Counted from the first letter of the stretch, positions 25,227-34,477 are shown. The stretch: DNA of 34,964 nucleotides from Planctomycetaceae bacterium (GCA_947459185.1 CANHCU010000031.1:1-34964); one strand, 5' to 3'. Notes: generated by a model not told the origin, from the letters alone. Made by a program: numbers and translations.

Positions 25227-26038
25227 TCGCGACTGATGCGGGACAGGCCGATGCGTCGTTCCGGACTGCCGTGCTTTCCCCCACGCTTGCCGTCATGAGC
25301 TTTCAGCTTGGACGGCTGCTCTCCCGGCAGCGGCTCCTGCTCGCCGGGCTCGGCGTTCTCTTTCCTGCGGCGGTGATGCTGGCGGTGCGGCGGACTGTGG
25401 CGGAGGGGCTCGATCGTGACCTCGCCGTCACGATGATCTACGCGCTCGTGCCGGAGGCGGTCTGCATGCTCGGCCTCCTCGTGACGATGTGTCCGGCGGT
25501 GGCCGACGAACTGGAGCGTGGCACGTGGATCCACATCGCGGTCCGGCCCGGCGGCCGGCGGGCACTGCTCGTGGGCACCTATCTGGCCGCCGTGATCTGG
25601 ACGAGCGCCGTGGCCATCCTGGCGGCATGCCTGGCGGTGCTGGTGGCCCGCGTGCCGCAGCCCCTGCCGCTGATCGGCATCTTGGCGGTGCTCGTGGTGC
25701 TCTCGACACTGGGTCGGGCGGCGCTCTTTGCCCTGCCTGCCGTGATCCTGCCGAAGCGGGCCCTGGTGGCAAGCGTGGCCGTGGCGCTCGTGGTCGAGTA
25801 CCTTGCAGGCTTCATTCCGGCGGTCATCAACCAGGCGACGGTGAGCCTGCGGCTGCGGAGCCTGCTGGTGGAATGGATGGGCTGGCGGCAGAAGTTGCCT
25901 GTTGAAATGCAGCTGCTCATCGACCCGCAGCCGGCCTGGGTGCAGATTGCGGCGGTCTTCGGCCTGGCGGCCGTGCTCCTGGTGGTGGCGGTGAAGATCC
26001 TTGACTTCCGGCAGTTTCCCCCCAGCGTGGAGCTATGA
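25223..26038 (+). CDS. ABC-2 type permease (pair 2)
   Basis: A 271-residue membrane protein with about six hydrophobic segments spread over residues 37-265. The ADELERGTWIHIAVRPGGRRALLVGTYLA region near 95-123 matches the conserved loop of ABC-2 permeases. No other domain is present. It is coupled to the upstream ATPase by ATGA overlap and followed after 24 bp by the third ATPase gene, so it belongs to the same transcription unit. Function is export of an unknown substrate. Confidence 0.8.
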   Translation: MIATDAGQADASFRTAVLSPTLAVMSFQLGRLLSRQRLLLAGLGVLFPAAVMLAVRRTVAEGLDRDLAVTMIYALVPEAVCMLGLLVTMCPAVADELERGTWIHIAVRPGGRRALLVGTYLAAVIWTSAVAILAACLAVLVARVPQPLPLIGILAVLVVLSTLGRAALFALPAVILPKRALVASVAVALVVEYLAGFIPAVINQATVSLRLRSLLVEWMGWRQKLPVEMQLLIDPQPAWVQIAAVFGLAAVLLVVAVKILDFRQFPPSVEL

Positions 26039-26062
26039 CATGAGTCTACGGGAGACGACGCG

Positions 26063-26800
26063 ATGATCGAGGTGATCGATCTTGTGAAGCACTATCGGGC
26101 CAGCGACGGCAGCGTCGTGCGGGCCGTGGATGGTGTTTCGCTCGCCGTTGCGCCGGGCGAGATGGTTGGCCTCCTCGGCGGCAACGGCGCCGGCAAGACA
26201 ACCACGCTGCGGGTGCTGGCCACGCTCTTGAAGCCGACGTCGGGCACCGCCCGCGTGGGTGGCTGCGACGTGTTGGCCGATCCGTTGGGAGCGAGGCGGC
26301 ATCTGGGCTACGTGTCGGCGACCACGGGCGTGCCCGACCGGCTCACGGCCCGCGAGATCATGCGGTCGTACGGCCGTCTGCACGGCCTCGACGAGGGGCC
26401 ACTCTCGCGACGCATCGACCTCGTCGTGCAGTCGCTCGGCCTCACCGACTTCATCGACCGGCCGACGGGCCGGCTCTCGTCGGGGCAGCGGCAACGGGTC
26501 TCGCTCGCCCGGGCGCTCGTGCATGATCCACCGGCGCTCGTGCTCGACGAACCGACCAATGCGCTCGACGTGGTCGGCGCACGCGATCTGCTCCACCTGC
26601 TCGACGGCCTCCGCGCGGATGGACGGGCGATCCTGCTCTCCACGCACCGGCTTCACGAGATCGAGCATCGCTGTGACCGATTCGTGATCATCGACGGCGG
26701 CCGCCTCGTGGCGCAGGGAACGCGCCCGGAGATTCTCGGCCCCCATGCGAGTCTGGAGGAGGCGTTTTTTGCGGCGCTGGCCGTGGGAGCAGCGTCATGA
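26063..26800 (+). CDS. ABC transporter ATP-binding protein, NatA-like (pair 3)
   Basis: A 245-residue ATPase without extra C-terminal domain. Walker A is GGNGAGKTT (39-47), the signature LSSGQRQR (138-145) and Walker B ALVLDE (158-163); STHRLHE holds the switch His. The NatA subfamily powers sodium-export-like ABC-2 permeases of the NatB type. Its stop overlaps the ATG of the giant downstream permease (ATGA at 26797-26800), so the two are translated together and should assemble. Confidence 0.92.
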   Translation: MIEVIDLVKHYRASDGSVVRAVDGVSLAVAPGEMVGLLGGNGAGKTTTLRVLATLLKPTSGTARVGGCDVLADPLGARRHLGYVSATTGVPDRLTAREIMRSYGRLHGLDEGPLSRRIDLVVQSLGLTDFIDRPTGRLSSGQRQRVSLARALVHDPPALVLDEPTNALDVVGARDLLHLLDGLRADGRAILLSTHRLHEIEHRCDRFVIIDGGRLVAQGTRPEILGPHASLEEAFFAALAVGAAS

Positions 26801-29800
26801 ACGATTCCGAAGATCGCCGCACGGCGAAGGGTCAGGAAGCCGGCGGCCTGCGTGCCAAGGCGCGGCTGGCGCTGGCCCGACGCGACCTGCTCGAATTCAT
26901 CCGCGACCGTCGCACGCTGTTCGTCACGCTCCTGTTGCCGATGGCGATGTATCCCATTCTCGCACTCTCAAGCGCTCTGGGTGTGCGGACGGCGCTCTCC
27001 GACATCGATTCCCGGACGGCGCCCACCAATCTGGTCGTCGTGTTTTCCGGCTCGCCCTGGGATGCGCAGGCACTGGCGGAACGCATGGGCGGACTGCCGA
27101 AGCCTGAAAAGGGCCGGTTCAAGCTTGACTGGCCGGCCTCGGTGTCATTCGGGTTTGGGTCTGCCGAAGAGGCCAGGGCTGCCGTTGAAGCCGGTCAGGC
27201 CGACCTGTGGATCGAGGTACCCGAGCAGGTTCTCGACCAACTCGACGGCACCGGCACGATCTCGATCGAGGCGCAGGGGCCCGACACGAAAGTGCTGCCG
27301 CCGCGGGTGCAGGAACAGTTCACCGCCGTGATGGGGGGCCTGTCCGACGACGCCAGGAGACGGCGGATCGACCGGGCCGGTCTGCCGGAGAGCCTGCTCG
27401 ATCCGGTCGATGTCCGCTTCACCGGCAAGATCGATTCACCGGGAACGATTTCCACGCGCGGCATCCTGCCGACGGCCGCCGGGGGTGTATTCGTGCTGCT
27501 GGCCGTACTGACGATGACCGGCGCGTTCTACCCGGCCATCGACGCGATTGCCGGCGAAAAGGAACGGGGTACCATCGAGACGCTCCTCATCGCCCCCTGC
27601 GCGGCGATCGACATCGTGGCTGGAAAGTTTCTCGCGGTCTGGGCGGTGGCCCTGGCGACGCTCGTGGCGAACGTCGTCTCGATCGTTCTGACGACCGCCG
27701 TGTCGCTCCGCTTTCTGCCGCAGGGCGGAAGTCTGCTGCCGGAGGGGCACCTGCCGATCGTCGTGGGCGTGTCGCTTCTGGCGTTCATCGGATTATCGGC
27801 AGTCGCGGCAGCGATGTGCCTGGCCGTGACCACGGCGTCGAAGAGCGGCAAGGAGGCGCAAAACACGCTCACGCCTGTCCTGCTCATGGCCAGCGCCCTG
27901 GCCGGTGCAGGCCTGGTCATCGATCTCGGGAGAAACGCGCTGCTCCCGGCGGTGCCGTTCGCCGGACAGGTGGCTGTGGCTCGCGCTACGCTGGAACCCG
28001 ATGAACGTCCGGCCGTGCTGCCGTCTGAGACCACGGAGGGCCGGTCACAGTCACGGCCCGCCGGGCTCCCGGACCGGACCGCGGCCACCGGCCTCATCGA
28101 ACGGCTGGCCCTGCCGTTGGCTGTGTCGCTCATCTCTTCGGCCGTGATCGTCTGGCTCATGCTCCAGTTCACGGCGAACCTGCTCACCGACGAGGAGATC
28201 CTCTTCCGGGGGCCCGACGTCGCCGGCACACTCTGGTCGCGGCCCGCCCGCCGCCGCCGGCCTTCCGTGGCGCAGGGGCTCACGGCGCTGGCCGTCGGTC
28301 TGGCCGGCCTGTGGTATGCGCAGGGCATCGCGCCCGCCGACTTTGCCCTGGCGATTCCTGTGCAGCAGGCTGCCGCGGTGGTCTTGCCACTGGTCCTGCT
28401 CATGGCCTGGCAGCGGGTTGACCTGCGCCGCACGTTTGGCCTGCGGTGGCCCGAGGCGGCAGCCGGTGGCAGGGGTGGCGTGGTCGGGCGGACGGCTGCG
28501 AGTGTCTCAGGGGCGGTGCTGATCGGCGGTGGTCTGTTTGTGCTGGGGGCCGCGGTGCTTCTGGCCGTCCGTGGCACGCACGTGTCGGCGGACGCGAAAA
28601 CCCTGGCGGAGAAATTGATCGGCATGATGCGCGACAAACCGGTCTGGCTGTCGTGGGCACTGATCGCCCTGCTTCCAGCGATCGGTGAAGAACTCCTCTT
28701 TCGAGGCTGGGTGCAGTCGGCGCTCGTCGGAGCCTGGCCCAGCCGCAGCCGGATGGTGGCGGGCATCGTGGTGCAGGCGGCCTGTTTCGCGATCTTCCAT
28801 CTGCTTCCAGAACGCATGCCGCAGACGTTCGCCCTGGGGCTCGTGACCGGTAGCCTGACGCTGGCCACTGGGAGCATTCTGCCGGCCATCGCCTGCCATG
28901 CCGCCCACAACTCCATGCCGCTGGCGATGCTCTGGCTTGTTGGCGGCCTGTCGAACGCAGCCGACTCGCCAGACTCGGCCCCGGTGGTCGCGGCGGCTGC
29001 TGAGGGCGTGAGCCTGCCAGCTTGGGCGGTGATCGCGGCACTGGCGAGCGTGGCGGTGGGAGCAGCCGCGATCTGGCTGGTGGTCCGCGGACGGCCGAGG
29101 GCGGGCTTGGGCCGTCGGAGAGCCGGCGTCGCAGTCGCGTTGCTCGTCGCGCTGATTGGCAGCGACTGCATCGGCGGGCCTGGCCTGGCATCTGCTGCAG
29201 ACCCGGCGCCGGCCGCTGTCGCTACGGCTCCCCAACGGCTGCGCGTGGCCGTCGCGCCGCTTGCCTCGGCGGTCGAATGGGATGGCGATCAGCCCACCGG
29301 CGTGGTCATCGATATCTGGCGAGATCTTGAGAAGCGTCTCGGCACGGAGACCGACTTCGTTCGCGTGGACACGTTCAAGCGGCTGATGGAGACGCTGACC
29401 AGTGGCGAGGCTGACATGGCACTGGGACCGTTCGCGATCACCGAGGAGCGGGAGCGGATCTTCGACCTCACCCACCCGATCATCCATTCGGGCTTGCGGA
29501 TTGCCGTCCGCCAGCGTGACGAATCGGGATTCCTCTCGGCGCTTCGGTCGCTCTTCTCGTGGCAGTTGCTCCAGCTTCTGGGAACCGTTCTCCTGCTTGC
29601 CCTCGCCTCCGGCCATCTGCTCTGGTGGTTCGAGCATCGCGGCAACCCGGAGTCATTTCCGCCGCAGTATCCTCGGGGCATGTGGGAGGCCATCTGGTGG
29701 ATCGCATCGACGGTCGTCGCCGGCGGCTGCGACAATAAGCACGTCGCCAGCGGGCTTGGCCGCACGATCGCCTTTGCCTGGATGGTGGGCGGAATCATGC

Positions 29801-30231
29801 TCCTGGCAGCGTTCACCAGCGTGCTCACCGCCACGCTCACGGCGGAACAGGTGGCAGGAAACATTCACGGGCCCAAGGATCTCGCCGGCCGGACGGTCGG
29901 CTGCCAGGAGGCGGCGGTGACGGTGAAGGAGGTCAGGCGCAGGGGAGGTATCTCCAGAGAATTTTCCAAGCTCAACGAGGCCTTGGATGCACTCCGCCGG
30001 GATGAACTGGATGCCGTGGTCGGCGAGAACCAGCAGATGATGTTTCTGTTGAACCAGCCTGGACGTCAGAGTCTCAAACTCGTCGGCCCGATCTTCGAGT
30101 CGTTCGACTACGGCCTTGGGCTGCCCAACGGCAGTCCGCTCCGCGAGCCGCTCAACACGGCGATCCTGCGGATGCGGGAGGGTGGCACGATGGACCGCAT
30201 CCGCGAGCAGTGGCTCGGCAGGCACGACTAG
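26797..30231 (+). CDS. Triple-domain fusion: NatB-type ABC permease, CPBP protease, glutamate-receptor-like channel
   Basis: A 1144-residue protein. Residues 1-470 are a NatB-like permease: TM1 near 41-60, a large external loop, then TMs from about 225 with IAGEKERGTIETLL at 251-264. Residues 490-720 are a CPBP protease with EELLFRG (631-637), H668 in AIFHLLPE and HAAHNS (701-706). A TM helix lies at 740-762. Residues 772-800 look like a Sec signal peptide (GRRR, hydrophobic core, ASA). Residues 813-1142 resemble prokaryotic ionotropic glutamate receptors: binding lobe 1 with R885, a TM at 920-945, pore loop WWIASTVVAGGCDN (967-980), a TM at 990-1012 ending TSVLTATLT, then lobe 2 with E1077. 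NatB-CPBP fusions are known in planctomycetes; the channel addition looks unusual. A TTG at 29107 could start the last part separately. Confidence 0.85.
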   Translation: MNDSEDRRTAKGQEAGGLRAKARLALARRDLLEFIRDRRTLFVTLLLPMAMYPILALSSALGVRTALSDIDSRTAPTNLVVVFSGSPWDAQALAERMGGLPKPEKGRFKLDWPASVSFGFGSAEEARAAVEAGQADLWIEVPEQVLDQLDGTGTISIEAQGPDTKVLPPRVQEQFTAVMGGLSDDARRRRIDRAGLPESLLDPVDVRFTGKIDSPGTISTRGILPTAAGGVFVLLAVLTMTGAFYPAIDAIAGEKERGTIETLLIAPCAAIDIVAGKFLAVWAVALATLVANVVSIVLTTAVSLRFLPQGGSLLPEGHLPIVVGVSLLAFIGLSAVAAAMCLAVTTASKSGKEAQNTLTPVLLMASALAGAGLVIDLGRNALLPAVPFAGQVAVARATLEPDERPAVLPSETTEGRSQSRPAGLPDRTAATGLIERLALPLAVSLISSAVIVWLMLQFTANLLTDEEILFRGPDVAGTLWSRPARRRRPSVAQGLTALAVGLAGLWYAQGIAPADFALAIPVQQAAAVVLPLVLLMAWQRVDLRRTFGLRWPEAAAGGRGGVVGRTAASVSGAVLIGGGLFVLGAAVLLAVRGTHVSADAKTLAEKLIGMMRDKPVWLSWALIALLPAIGEELLFRGWVQSALVGAWPSRSRMVAGIVVQAACFAIFHLLPERMPQTFALGLVTGSLTLATGSILPAIACHAAHNSMPLAMLWLVGGLSNAADSPDSAPVVAAAAEGVSLPAWAVIAALASVAVGAAAIWLVVRGRPRAGLGRRRAGVAVALLVALIGSDCIGGPGLASAADPAPAAVATAPQRLRVAVAPLASAVEWDGDQPTGVVIDIWRDLEKRLGTETDFVRVDTFKRLMETLTSGEADMALGPFAITEERERIFDLTHPIIHSGLRIAVRQRDESGFLSALRSLFSWQLLQLLGTVLLLALASGHLLWWFEHRGNPESFPPQYPRGMWEAIWWIASTVVAGGCDNKHVASGLGRTIAFAWMVGGIMLLAAFTSVLTATLTAEQVAGNIHGPKDLAGRTVGCQEAAVTVKEVRRRGGISREFSKLNEALDALRRDELDAVVGENQQMMFLLNQPGRQSLKLVGPIFESFDYGLGLPNGSPLREPLNTAILRMREGGTMDRIREQWLGRHD

Positions 30232-30249
30232 AACGGATGGCACGGCCCC

Positions 30250-30341
30250 GGGGCTGCCCATGCCCCGTCGCCGGACGCTCGCTATGGGCATTCTGCCCTC
30301 CGCTTGTCAGCAACGCCGGCTCTCGGGACATGGGCAGCCCC
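30250..30341 (-). repeat. Long palindromic element, family B, copy 2
   Basis: GGGGCTGCCCATGCCCC (30250-30266) pairs with 30325-30341 at 16 of 17 positions. Read on the minus strand, its interior (GCCGGCGTTGCTGAC, then AGCG..CGTCCGGCGACGG) follows that of the element at 11110-11238, but without the 39 bp duplication. It begins 19 bp after the stop of the giant fusion gene and lies between convergent genes. No coding potential. Confidence 0.78.
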
Positions 30342-30365
30342 TCACGGATGATTCAGGTTCCATAC

Positions 30366-30486
30366 AAGCCCCCGGCGCAAGCCGGGGGATGAAGCCGGTC
30401 GGCTATGGGCGGGACGGGGAATCCCATCGCTCGCGCTCCGGGCTTGTATGAACGCTCCCATAAAAGCCCCCGGCGCAAGCCGGGGG
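30366..30486. repeat. REP-like palindromic repeat, family A (two full hairpins)
   Basis: Two hairpins, 30369-30388 and 30467-30486, have identical 20 bp sequences: stem CCCCCGGC / GCCGGGGG with loop GCAA. They are 98 bp apart and both are followed by the same ATGAAGCCGGTSGGCTATGGGC. The spacer 30421-30450 matches 30-59 at 26 of 30 positions. They lie about 45-165 bp downstream of the DUF1501 stop (minus strand), so they would be in its 3' region. Together with the family B element this fills the 299 bp gap between convergent genes; nothing else is seen in it. Confidence 0.82.
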
Positions 30487-30530
30487 ATGAAGCCGGTGGG
30501 CTATGGGCTTGCGAGGGGACTTGCACCACG

Positions 30531-31985
30531 TCACGCAAACAGCGCCTTCACGGGCTTGGCCGGCTCGACGCCGGTGAGCTTCGAATCGAGGCCCTGGTAT
30601 TCGACCGTGAACTTCGCGTGGTCGATGCCGAGGAGATGGAGCATCGTGGCGTGCAGGTCGCGAACGTGGACGACATCCTGCACCGCGTTGTAGCCGAAGT
30701 CGTCTGTGGCGCCGTGAACGATGCCACCTTTGATGCCACCACCCGCCAGGGCCATGCTAAAGCCCTTGATGTGGTGGTCGCGGCCGATCTCTGCTCCCTT
30801 GCCCTGCCCCATCGGCGTCCGTCCGAACTCACCCCCGATCACCACGAGCGTCTCGTCGAGCAGGCCGCGGCGTTCGAGGTCGGTGAGGAGAGCCGCGGCG
30901 GCCCGGTCAGTCGGCGGGCAGATCTCCCGCATGTGCTTGTCGATGCCGCCGTGGTGATCCCAGTCGCTATGGTAAAGGTGCACGAACCGGACGCCGCGTT
31001 CGACCAGTCGCCTGGCCATCAGGCAGTTGGTCCCGACGGTCGCCTTGCCGGGTTCGGCGCCGTAGAGGGCGATCGTCTCCGCCGTCTCGCCGGAGAGATC
31101 GGCGAGCTGCGGCACGCTCGCCTGCATCCGGAAGGCGAGTTCGTATTGTTTCACTCGCGTGGCGATCTCGGGATCGGCCAGTCGGGCGAGACGATGGTGT
31201 TCAAGGGCGGCGACGGTGTCGATCAAGTCCCGCTGATGGGCGGACGACACGCCCGGTGGGTTGTCCACGTAGTGCACAGGGGCCCCGGAGGTGGCGAACT
31301 CGACACCCTGAAACTGCCCCGGCAGAAAGCCGGAATGCCACTGCCGCGCCGCGATCGGCTGCGGGCTGCGGCCCATCTTGCTCGTCATCACGACGAACCC
31401 GGGCAGGTCTTCGGCCTCGCTGCCGAGGCCGTAGGTCACCCACGCCCCCATGCTCGGCCGGCCGGAGAGGGCCGTGCCGCAGTTCATGAACGTGTGGGCG
31501 GGATCGTGGTTGATCTGTTCGGTCACCATGCTTCGCACGATGGCGAGCCTGTCAACCAAGCCGCCGAGTCGTGGAAAGAAATCGCTGACGGGCGTGCCGC
31601 TCTCCCCATGCCGTGAAAACGTTGTCCGCGGGCCGAGGCAGACGAGCTTTTGCCCCTGCAACTGTGCGATCGGCTGGCCAGCCGTCACGCTCTGCGGCAT
31701 CTCCTGGGCATCGAGCTTTTCGAGCACCGGCTTGTAGTCGAAGGTTTCCAGATGGCTCGGGCCGCCGGCGAGACAGAGGAAGATCACCGACTTCGCCCGT
31801 GGTGGATGATGGAGCGGAAAGACCGCGCCCGGATACGTGTCGGCTGCACCGCCTGAGCGTGCAGTGGCCGAGATCGCCGCCGCCAGGCCATCGCGAGCCA
31901 GCAGGCCAGCGACCGCGGCGCCGCCGAGCGAGAGGCCGGAGCGGGCCAGGAACGTACGGCGATGGATCATGAGTGGGTCGTGCAT
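30531..31985 (-). CDS. DUF1501 domain protein with Tat-like signal
   Basis: A 484-residue exported protein. It opens with HRRTFLARSG (8-17) and a hydrophobic, Ala/Gly-rich stretch, a twin-arginine signal; DUF1501 proteins are related to the alkaline phosphatase/sulfatase fold. VIFLCLAGGPSHLETFD (67-83) is the typical start of the domain, and the GGEFGRTPMGQG..GRDHH segment near 375-395 is the conserved metal-site-like block. The activity of this planctomycete family is unknown. The ATG at 31985 is 2 bp after the stop of the upstream cytochrome-like gene; an alternative ATG at 31970 lies just before the twin arginine. The two genes form the standard planctomycete pair. Confidence 0.9.
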   Translation of the reverse strand: MHDPLMIHRRTFLARSGLSLGGAAVAGLLARDGLAAAISATARSGGAADTYPGAVFPLHHPPRAKSVIFLCLAGGPSHLETFDYKPVLEKLDAQEMPQSVTAGQPIAQLQGQKLVCLGPRTTFSRHGESGTPVSDFFPRLGGLVDRLAIVRSMVTEQINHDPAHTFMNCGTALSGRPSMGAWVTYGLGSEAEDLPGFVVMTSKMGRSPQPIAARQWHSGFLPGQFQGVEFATSGAPVHYVDNPPGVSSAHQRDLIDTVAALEHHRLARLADPEIATRVKQYELAFRMQASVPQLADLSGETAETIALYGAEPGKATVGTNCLMARRLVERGVRFVHLYHSDWDHHGGIDKHMREICPPTDRAAAALLTDLERRGLLDETLVVIGGEFGRTPMGQGKGAEIGRDHHIKGFSMALAGGGIKGGIVHGATDDFGYNAVQDVVHVRDLHATMLHLLGIDHAKFTVEYQGLDSKLTGVEPAKPVKALFA

Positions 31986-31987
31986 GG

Positions 31988-34477
31988 CTAGTATCGCGAG
32001 ATCGCCTCGTGGAGGTTGAGCACCGCGCGGGCGGCTGCGGTCCACGCGGCAAGTTCGGGTTCGTTCAAGGACGTGTCGCGCGGCGCGATGCCGACCGTGA
32101 GGAGCTGGGTCGCCGCCTTCGGGTCGGCCTTGAACTCGGTGCGGCGGCGGTCGAGCAGGCCCTTCACGAGTGCCAGTTCCTCGGTCGCAGGCGGGCGGGA
32201 GAGGGTGTTTTTCCAGAGGAACGTGATTCTCTCGTCATCGCTGCCGCCGCCGCCCGTGACGGCACGTTCGGCGAGCTTCCGGGCCGCCTCGAGGAATGTC
32301 GGATCGTTCAGCAGCACGAGCGCGGCCTTCGGGGTGTTGGATCGCATCCGGACGGCGGTGCACTCCTCGCGGGTGGGCGCGTCGAAAGCGAGCAGTTGCG
32401 GATGGAGAAACATCCGCTGCCAGTGGACGTAGAGCCCACGCCGCCACTGACGGCTGTCGGTGTCGGCCCGGTATTCCCGCTGCGGGAAATTGAGGTGCCG
32501 GTAGTAGCCGGCCGGCTGATACGGGTGCACGCTCGCACCACCGAGCTGTTCAACCAGCAGCCCACCGGCAAAGAGGGCGGTGTCACGGACGCCCTCGGCA
32601 GGCAGCCTCCACCGACCCTGCCTCGCAAGCAGCCGATTGTCAGGATCGCGGGCCAGCAGATCGTCCGGCGCATCGGATGCCATGCGGTAGGTGCGGCTCG
32701 TCACGATCGTGCGGATGAGCTTTCGCACGTCCCACCCCTGCTGCACGAATTCAAGCGCCAGGCGGTCGAGCAGTTCGGGGTGATCGGGTAGTTCCCCTTG
32801 GCCGCCGAGGTCGCCGGTGCTGCGGCAGAGGCCGCCGCCGAAGAACAGGGCCCAGATCCGGTTGACCATCACGCGGGCGGTGAACTCTCCCGCGCCGCCG
32901 GCGGCGACCGGCGTGACCAGCCAGCGGGCCAGATCAGCCCGCGTCGCTCGGCCCTTGGTGTCGAGCCTGCCGAGGAAGGCGGGAACGGCCGGCTCGACGA
33001 GCGGCCCGGTCTCATCCATCCAGTTGCCACGGTGAAGAATGCGGACGTCGCGGGGCGTCGCGAGCGGCCGAGTGATCATCAGCGACCGGTCAAGCTGCTT
33101 TCGCTGCAGCTTGAAGCGATCGAGTTCGATGCGGCTGGCGACGACGCTGTCAGGTTCGGGCTCCTCGGGCTGGGCCCGCGGCGGCAGCACGAGCGGAGGC
33201 AGCTGGGTTTCGAGCGAGTGGATCCGGGCGTCAAGTTCGCTGGCCGGCGTGCGGTCGAACGGGCCGACGATCGTCACCTCGGGATCCCGCTTCGTCGGCA
33301 ACCCGTTGAGGTTTTGGCCGCCGAAGCCCCCCTTGTCCATGTGCCTCTCGTCGTCGATGTCGGAGAAGAAAGCGCCGAGCGTGTGGAAGTCTTTGGCGGT
33401 GTAGGGGTCGTACTTGTGGTCGTGGCACTGCGCGCAGCCCACGGTCGCTCCCATCCACACGCCCGACACGTTGCGGATCCGGTCGGCCTGATAGATCGCG
33501 CGATACTCCTTCAGCTGGAGGCCGCCTTCATGCGTCGTCTGCAGTAGCCGGTTGTAGGCACTGGCGAGCACCGGATCATCGCTGTGTTCATTGCCGGCAG
33601 GGCCAACGAGATCGCCCGCGAGTTGAAGCACGGTGAACCGATCGAATGGAACGTTGTCGAGAAACGCCTTGATCACCCAGTCGCGGTAGGGCGAGATGCT
33701 GTGGTCCTGATCGCCGTGGTAGCCGACCGTGTCGGCATAGCGGACGAGATCGAGCCACCAGGCCGCCAGCCGCTCGGCATGCCGAGGCGAGGCGAGGAGC
33801 CGGTCTATCAACAACATGTAGCTATCAGGCCGGGTGTCGGCGAGGTAGGCATCGACCTCGGCCGGCGATGGTGGCAGGCCGGTGAGGTCGAGAGTGAGAC
33901 GGCGGACGAGCGTGAGCGGATCGGCCTCGGCCGCCGGCGTCAGTCCTTCAGCCTCCAGACGCCCAAGGACAAAGGCATCGATCCAGTTGATCGGCCAGTC
34001 GGTCTGACGGATCGGTGGCGGGCCATGCGGCCGGGGAGCGACGTAGGCCCAGTGCGGTGAGTAGGGGGCGCCGGCCGCGATCCACTTGGCCAGCGTCTCT
34101 TTCTGGGCGGCCGTGAGCAGGTGGTTGCTCTCGGGCGGCGGCATGATCGTGTCGGGGTCGGTGTCGTGGATCCGGGCGATCATTTCGCTCTCATCAGGCT
34201 TGCCGGGGACGATGGCCCGGCCGCCGCTGTCGAGTTCGGCCGTGGCCGCGTCGCGGTCGTCGAGCCGCAGGCCGCCACGCCGGTCGTGCTCGTCAGGACC
34301 GTGGCAGGCAAAGCAATTGTGCGAGAGGATCGGCCGAATGTCGCGGGTGAAGTCCGGGACCTTTTCGGCCCCTTGGGCAGCCGCACCCCCCCACCCTTCG
34401 GAGAGGCTGCACAGTGCCAGTATCGCGGCCAGCAACCCGCAGGCGGGGTGGCGGACGGGCTGAGATGGACGGGGCAT
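31988..34477 (-). CDS. PSCyt1/DUF1549/DUF1553 planctomycete cytochrome-like protein
   Basis: An 829-residue exported protein. A signal peptide covers about 1-36 (hydrophobic LLAAILALCSL, then AAAQGA). Residues 40-135 are the PSCyt1 cytochrome c domain with heme motif CFACH (55-59) and MPPP (112-115) supplying the likely axial Met. DUF1549 spans about 150-365 and contains a second CxxCH (C348, C351, H352). DUF1553 runs from about 540 to 800. The family is expanded in planctomycetes, probably periplasmic, and its reaction is unknown. The ATG at 34477 starts the signal peptide; longer in-frame sequence upstream lacks one. It is the first gene of a pair with the DUF1501 gene. Confidence 0.9.
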   Translation of the reverse strand: MPRPSQPVRHPACGLLAAILALCSLSEGWGGAAAQGAEKVPDFTRDIRPILSHNCFACHGPDEHDRRGGLRLDDRDAATAELDSGGRAIVPGKPDESEMIARIHDTDPDTIMPPPESNHLLTAAQKETLAKWIAAGAPYSPHWAYVAPRPHGPPPIRQTDWPINWIDAFVLGRLEAEGLTPAAEADPLTLVRRLTLDLTGLPPSPAEVDAYLADTRPDSYMLLIDRLLASPRHAERLAAWWLDLVRYADTVGYHGDQDHSISPYRDWVIKAFLDNVPFDRFTVLQLAGDLVGPAGNEHSDDPVLASAYNRLLQTTHEGGLQLKEYRAIYQADRIRNVSGVWMGATVGCAQCHDHKYDPYTAKDFHTLGAFFSDIDDERHMDKGGFGGQNLNGLPTKRDPEVTIVGPFDRTPASELDARIHSLETQLPPLVLPPRAQPEEPEPDSVVASRIELDRFKLQRKQLDRSLMITRPLATPRDVRILHRGNWMDETGPLVEPAVPAFLGRLDTKGRATRADLARWLVTPVAAGGAGEFTARVMVNRIWALFFGGGLCRSTGDLGGQGELPDHPELLDRLALEFVQQGWDVRKLIRTIVTSRTYRMASDAPDDLLARDPDNRLLARQGRWRLPAEGVRDTALFAGGLLVEQLGGASVHPYQPAGYYRHLNFPQREYRADTDSRQWRRGLYVHWQRMFLHPQLLAFDAPTREECTAVRMRSNTPKAALVLLNDPTFLEAARKLAERAVTGGGGSDDERITFLWKNTLSRPPATEELALVKGLLDRRRTEFKADPKAATQLLTVGIAPRDTSLNEPELAAWTAAARAVLNLHEAISRY

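Noticed and set aside
27528-29171. Minus-strand open frame of 547 codons opposite the giant fusion gene
   Set aside because: Composition is Ala/Thr/Ser/Arg-biased without domains, as expected for an antisense shadow of a G/C-rich third-position gene.
29140-29180. Possible lipobox (LIGSDC) at the fusion junction
   Set aside because: The residue before Cys is Asp, which does not fit a lipobox; an ordinary signal peptidase I site (ASA) is more plausible.
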